DNA of 64,000 nt, taken from the NCBI GenBank assembly GCA_902475245.1, contig CABRYP010000003.1:62001-126000 (forward strand), in the 5' to 3' direction. The first letter of the stretch is position 1. Every line of letters starts with the position of its first letter. Positions 60,921-64,000 of this stretch are shown here, piece by piece. The notes beneath the pieces were generated by a model. That model did not search any database, was not told the origin of the DNA, and saw nothing but the letters and a program-made list of their open reading frames with translations. A program made the translations under genes and the position numbers. This DNA is from an uncultured Collinsella sp. Its GTDB lineage: Bacteria > Actinomycetota > Coriobacteriia > Coriobacteriales > Coriobacteriaceae.

Positions 60921-62402
60921 CTAGCGCACCCCCTTCAGCGGTCCCTCGACCAGCCAAGATCCGGCATCCTCCAACAGTACCTCGCTGGGCTCGCAGCCCA
61001 GCTCGCGTGCCAGGATCGCTACCACGAGGCTCTGGCAAAAGCCGCTCTGGCACCGACCCATGCCGGCACGACAGCGGCGCTTGACGCCCTCGACCGAAAC
61101 CGCGCCCGGGCGGCGTCGGATCGCGGCAACAATCTCGGCCTCGGGCACCGTCTCGCAGCGGCAGACGATCTGCCCCCACGCGGGGTCGGACTCGATGAGC
61201 TCTTCCTTGCGTGCAAGCGGCGCACGGTCGAAGTCGTCCGGCGCGCGGCGAATCGGGTTCCAATCGTCTCGTTCGCACAGGGTCACGCCGGCATCGCGCA
61301 GTACCTGCTCCATGCGCTCGGCAATGGCCGGCGCACTCGCCACGCCCGGCGACTGAATGCCCGCGGCCTGGAACAGGCCTGGCACTACGGCGGACTGCCC
61401 AATAAAGAAGTCGTTCGTTCCCTGAATGACCGGACGCCCGCCGGCAAACGCGCGCACCACGCGGCGCGTGTCCAGATCGGGCACCAGCTTGCGCGCGCCG
61501 CCAAGCAACGCGCTGACATCGCTCGCATAGGTCTGCGTGTCTCCGGGCTCGCGCTCGGCGGCCGTCGCGGTAATCACGGTGTTGCCGTGTACGGTACCCG
61601 TGACGATAACGCCCTTGGACACCGGCGTGGAAACGGGATAGAGCGGCATGAGCGCGCGCGGCTCTTTGTCCAGCACCACAATATTGCCCTGGCGCCAGAC
61701 CATTTGGAACTCCTCGGCGCCCGCCATATGCGAGATGTCCGCGGCGCCGTTGCCCGCGGCGTTAATCAGGTAACGGCAGCGCACATTGCCGGCGGGCGTC
61801 ACAAGCGTAAAGCGCGCGCGGCCCTTGCCGTCGGCGGCAGTGCCCCCGTCAGCGCCGTCGGCAACTTCAATGGCCTCCACCGGTGCGGAGCGCATAAACG
61901 TCACGCCGTTGGCAACCGCGTTCTCCAGCGCGGCGATGGCCACTTCAAACGGGTCGACGTAACCGGTCGAGGGGCACCACAACGCGCATGTTGCGTCGGC
62001 GCTGGCACGCGGTTCCAGCTCGCGGATACGCTTGGGGCCGATAATCGCCAGCTCGGGCACGCTGCTGGCAAGGCCATTCTGGCGCAGCTTCTCCAGGTGC
62101 GCTCGGTCTTCGTCGTTGAAGCCCAGCACCATCGACCCGGTGCGGCGGAACAAAAATCCCAGCTCCTGGGCCCAGGTGCCATACAGCTCGCAACCGCGGG
62201 CGTTGACCTGCGCCTTTACGGTGCCCGGCGCCGGATCGTAGCCGGCGTGCACCAGGCCGCCGTTGGCCTTCGACGCGCCCAGCGCGATATCGTTGGCCGC
62301 CTCGACCACGCAAGTGGACAAGTCATAGCGCGCGAGCTGCCGCGCGATGGCGCACCCGGTGATGCCCGCGCCCACAATCGCGATATCAAACGTTTCTGCC
62401 AC
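60921..62402 (-). CDS. GlpA-like FAD-dependent dehydrogenase with BFD-type [2Fe-2S] domain
   Basis: A 493-residue flavoprotein that should oxidise glycerol-3-phosphate or a related 2-hydroxyacid. FAD-binding IAIVGAGITGCAIARQLAR opens the protein, followed by GASKANGGLVHAGYDP. The C-terminal BFD-like domain carries the cluster ligands in CRCETVPEAEI and CRAGMGRCQSGFC. The start is GTG at 62402 with GGGAGG six bases upstream. It is first of three genes. Glycerol-3-phosphate is the usual substrate, but no glpK or glpF is seen. Confidence 0.82.
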   Translation of the reverse strand: MAETFDIAIVGAGITGCAIARQLARYDLSTCVVEAANDIALGASKANGGLVHAGYDPAPGTVKAQVNARGCELYGTWAQELGFLFRRTGSMVLGFNDEDRAHLEKLRQNGLASSVPELAIIGPKRIRELEPRASADATCALWCPSTGYVDPFEVAIAALENAVANGVTFMRSAPVEAIEVADGADGGTAADGKGRARFTLVTPAGNVRCRYLINAAGNGAADISHMAGAEEFQMVWRQGNIVVLDKEPRALMPLYPVSTPVSKGVIVTGTVHGNTVITATAAEREPGDTQTYASDVSALLGGARKLVPDLDTRRVVRAFAGGRPVIQGTNDFFIGQSAVVPGLFQAAGIQSPGVASAPAIAERMEQVLRDAGVTLCERDDWNPIRRAPDDFDRAPLARKEELIESDPAWGQIVCRCETVPEAEIVAAIRRRPGAVSVEGVKRRCRAGMGRCQSGFCQSLVVAILARELGCEPSEVLLEDAGSWLVEGPLKGVR

Positions 62403-62419
62403 GGTGCCTCCCAGACGAG

Positions 62420-62434
62420 TTGACAGGCTGTCAA
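62420..62434. promoter_or_regulatory. Palindromic operator candidate of the Glp-like operon
   Basis: TTGACAG-G-CTGTCAA, perfect arms of seven, lies 18 bases before the GTG start of the GlpA-like gene and just upstream of its binding site. The position suggests a repressor site over the transcription start. Confidence 0.45.
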
Positions 62435-62568
62435 TAGGACTATCCTACGGTCTGCACACCCCCAGTGCGGCGGCAATGCGGCGAACAGTCCCGCAACACC
62501 CGCCAACGGCAGGCGAGGGGAGACTCAGGACCATCGGTGTCCTCGTCTGCCGTCCCTGGTGTCAGAAG

Positions 62569-62811
62569 TTTGTCTCGTTCTGTAACAGTAAGCAGAAGAA
62601 CTGGGTTCCAGATGTTGCAGATCGAGACGTTTGCCAAGTGGTCCCTCCGTTTGTCTCGATCTGTAACAGTAAGAGGGGTTTTGGGACCCAAGATGTTACA
62701 GATCGAGATTGAAGTCGGGGAGGGACCCCCTGTGTCTCGACCTGTAACATCTAGACCCGGATTTCGCCTCTACCTGTTACAGATTGAGATGTTTGTGTCC
62801 GCACCGGCCCC
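62569..62811. repeat. Three-unit 81-bp tandem array of palindromes (family E)
   Basis: Units start at 62569, 62650 and 62731. Each holds an inverted repeat with arms like GTCTCGATCTGTAACA and its complement: 62572-62628, 62653-62708 and 62734-62789. Units 1 and 2 are closest. The middle palindrome is further enclosed by GGTCCCTCC (62640-62648) and GGAGGGACC (62719-62727). Confidence 0.85.
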
Positions 62812-62890
62812 GCTTGCAACCGTAGCCCCATATAAACAAACCCCGTGGTAAACTTGACCAGACTGTAAATATTCCGAAAGGTACACCTCA

Positions 62891-63322
62891 ATGTCCAAGT
62901 ACATCTCCGAGCTCATGTCGCCGCAGCTTATGGGCGTCATCTATGCCTTTGTTGGCTTTATCATCGCCCTGTACGTGCTGTCGGTCGTCTATGTGTTCAT
63001 TGACGCTCGCCGCCGCGGCGCCAGCGCCTACGTGGCATGGGGCATCATCGCCCTCATCCCGTTTGTGGGTCTCATCGCCTACCTGGTCCTGCGCCCGCAC
63101 TCCTACGCGGCCGACCGCGAGGAGCAGGAGCTGGACATGGCCCTGCGCGAGCGCCAGCTTGCCCAGTACGGCACTTGCCCGCAGTGCGGCGCCCCCATCG
63201 AAAAGGACTTTGTCGTCTGCCCCGTGTGCGACACCCAGGTTCGCAACGTGTGCCCCAGCTGCCATCGCCCGCTCGATGCGCACTGGAAGGTCTGCCCCTA
63301 CTGCCGAACTCGCATCCAGTAA
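62891..63322 (+). CDS. Membrane-anchored double zinc-ribbon protein
   Basis: A 143-residue protein with two N-terminal membrane segments (about residues 14-37 and 47-67; the RRRGASAYVAWGIIALIPFVG stretch resembles the N-terminal part of cardiolipin synthases). A charged linker follows, then two zinc ribbons with Cys96/99, 110/113, 121/124 and 135/138. AAAGG lies eight bases before the ATG. Function unknown. It is well separated from both neighbours and may be controlled by the repeat array upstream. Confidence 0.8.
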   Translation: MSKYISELMSPQLMGVIYAFVGFIIALYVLSVVYVFIDARRRGASAYVAWGIIALIPFVGLIAYLVLRPHSYAADREEQELDMALRERQLAQYGTCPQCGAPIEKDFVVCPVCDTQVRNVCPSCHRPLDAHWKVCPYCRTRIQ

Positions 63323-63404
63323 CGCATCCATCGTCGGGCCGGCCGCAAGCCACGCGCGCCCCGCAGGCACCCACCCCCACACGATGAAGCATGCGTAGAA
63401 AATC

Positions 63405-63435
63405 GCCCGCCGTGCCATTAAGGTGCGGCGGGCGC
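63405..63435. terminator. GC-rich hairpin before thrS
   Basis: CGCCCGCCG with CGGCGGGCG around 13 bases. The minus-strand side is followed by ATTTTC and the plus-strand side by CTTGT, so termination is only weakly supported. Confidence 0.4.
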
Positions 63436-63463
63436 TTGTATACCAAGGCAACCTGCCTATAAT
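63436..63463 (+). promoter_or_regulatory. Probable thrS promoter
   Basis: TTGTAT at 63436-63441 and a perfect TATAAT at 63458-63463 with a 16-base spacer, about 70 bases before the start codon. Confidence 0.65.
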
Positions 63464-63507
63464 GATGCAAGTCAAAAACGCCGAGCGCATCGCACGCACT
63501 TGCATCA
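63463..63507 (+). promoter_or_regulatory. Hairpin at the 5' end of the thrS transcript
   Basis: TGATGCAAGT (63463-63472) pairs with ACTTGCATCA (63498-63507). It begins right at the -10 box, so most of the stem would form at the very 5' end of the message and could stabilise or regulate it. Confidence 0.45.
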
Positions 63508-63533
63508 GGCATCCGAGAGGAGAAAACATACCC

Positions 63534-64000
<467 letters not shown>

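Larger units (their letters stand above)
62403..62890. other. Divergent intergenic region with operator-like and repeat structures
   Basis: About 490 bases between the Glp-like operon (minus strand) and the zinc-ribbon gene (plus strand). It contains a 15-bp palindrome at 62420-62434 and the three-unit 81-bp repeat array at 62569-62811. No gene is seen. Confidence 0.6.

Noticed and set aside
62569..62811. CRISPR array
   Set aside because: There are only three units of 81 bases with palindromic, diverged content and no short constant repeat with unique spacers; no cas genes are nearby.
62347..62851. Plus-strand frames of 121 and 128 codons across the 81-bp array
   Set aside because: They read through the palindromic repeat units and overlap the start of the GlpA-like gene; they look like repeat-derived frames.

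Overview
The window is GC-rich, densely coded DNA from an anaerobic gut-type actinomycete. Gene content and style point to the Coriobacteriia, most likely Collinsella: a formate hydrogenlyase of hydrogenase-4 type, a complete selenocysteine pathway, molybdate and molybdenum-cofactor genes, 2-hydroxyacyl-CoA-dehydratase-like proteins and many short palindromic intergenic repeats. The genus is an inference from content; no 16S gene is present.

Layout. 0.2-3.8 kb: xpt, a GGQ release-factor-like protein, a lipid kinase and a ClC antiporter. 4.0-9.4 kb: moeA, mogA and modABC (Mo cofactor and molybdate uptake). 9.6-16.6 kb: two double-cubane-cluster-type reductases, their ATPase activator, selD (itself a selenoprotein with an in-frame UGA), a YedF-like protein, a DUF3343 protein and a cysteine desulfurase-like protein, all on one strand. 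16.7-20.5 kb: brnQ, tRNA-Pro, tRNA-Gly, then a small accessory patch with an AbiEi/DUF559-like protein and an antitoxin/PIN toxin pair. 20.9-36.3 kb: a long formate hydrogenlyase operon (two four-cluster ferredoxins around selenocysteine-containing fdhF, hyfB-I, hycH, hycI, focA). 36.5-43.4 kb: a second cytoplasmic molybdopterin oxidoreductase, selA, selB, tRNA-Sec, mobA and a second DUF3343 protein with a Cys-rich head. 43.7-49.1 kb: gdhA and a two-gene molybdenum hydroxylase. 49.2-57.5 kb: tRNA-Leu, tig, clpP, clpX, valS and a folC-like gene. 57.6-62.4 kb, minus strand: an M24 peptidase and a three-gene glycerol-3-phosphate-dehydrogenase-like operon. 62.9 kb to the end: a membrane zinc-ribbon protein and the start of thrS.

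How it works together. Formate is oxidised by FdhF, which needs Mo-bisPGD (modABC, moeA, mogA, mobA) and Sec140 (selD, selA, selB, tRNA-Sec). Electrons pass through the ferredoxin subunits to a membrane [NiFe] hydrogenase carrying three antiporter-like subunits, with HycI maturing HyfG and FocA moving formate. The selD gene lies not with selA/selB but in a cluster with ATP-driven low-potential reductases and Se/S-handling proteins. This suggests an undescribed selenium (or sulfur) reduction and delivery module, and is the most interesting hypothesis here.

Intergenic DNA is unusually structured. I see at least five families of palindromic repeats: six copies of an AAGTTGCGGTGAAATA hairpin; two covarying structured elements behind the two reductase genes; two nested palindromes with a shared core and copy-specific perfect arms on either side of valS; a three-unit 81-bp palindromic array at 62.6 kb; and a 15-bp-armed inverted repeat at 58.8-59.0 kb. 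Several arms carry compensatory changes, so the hairpins themselves seem to be what is conserved.
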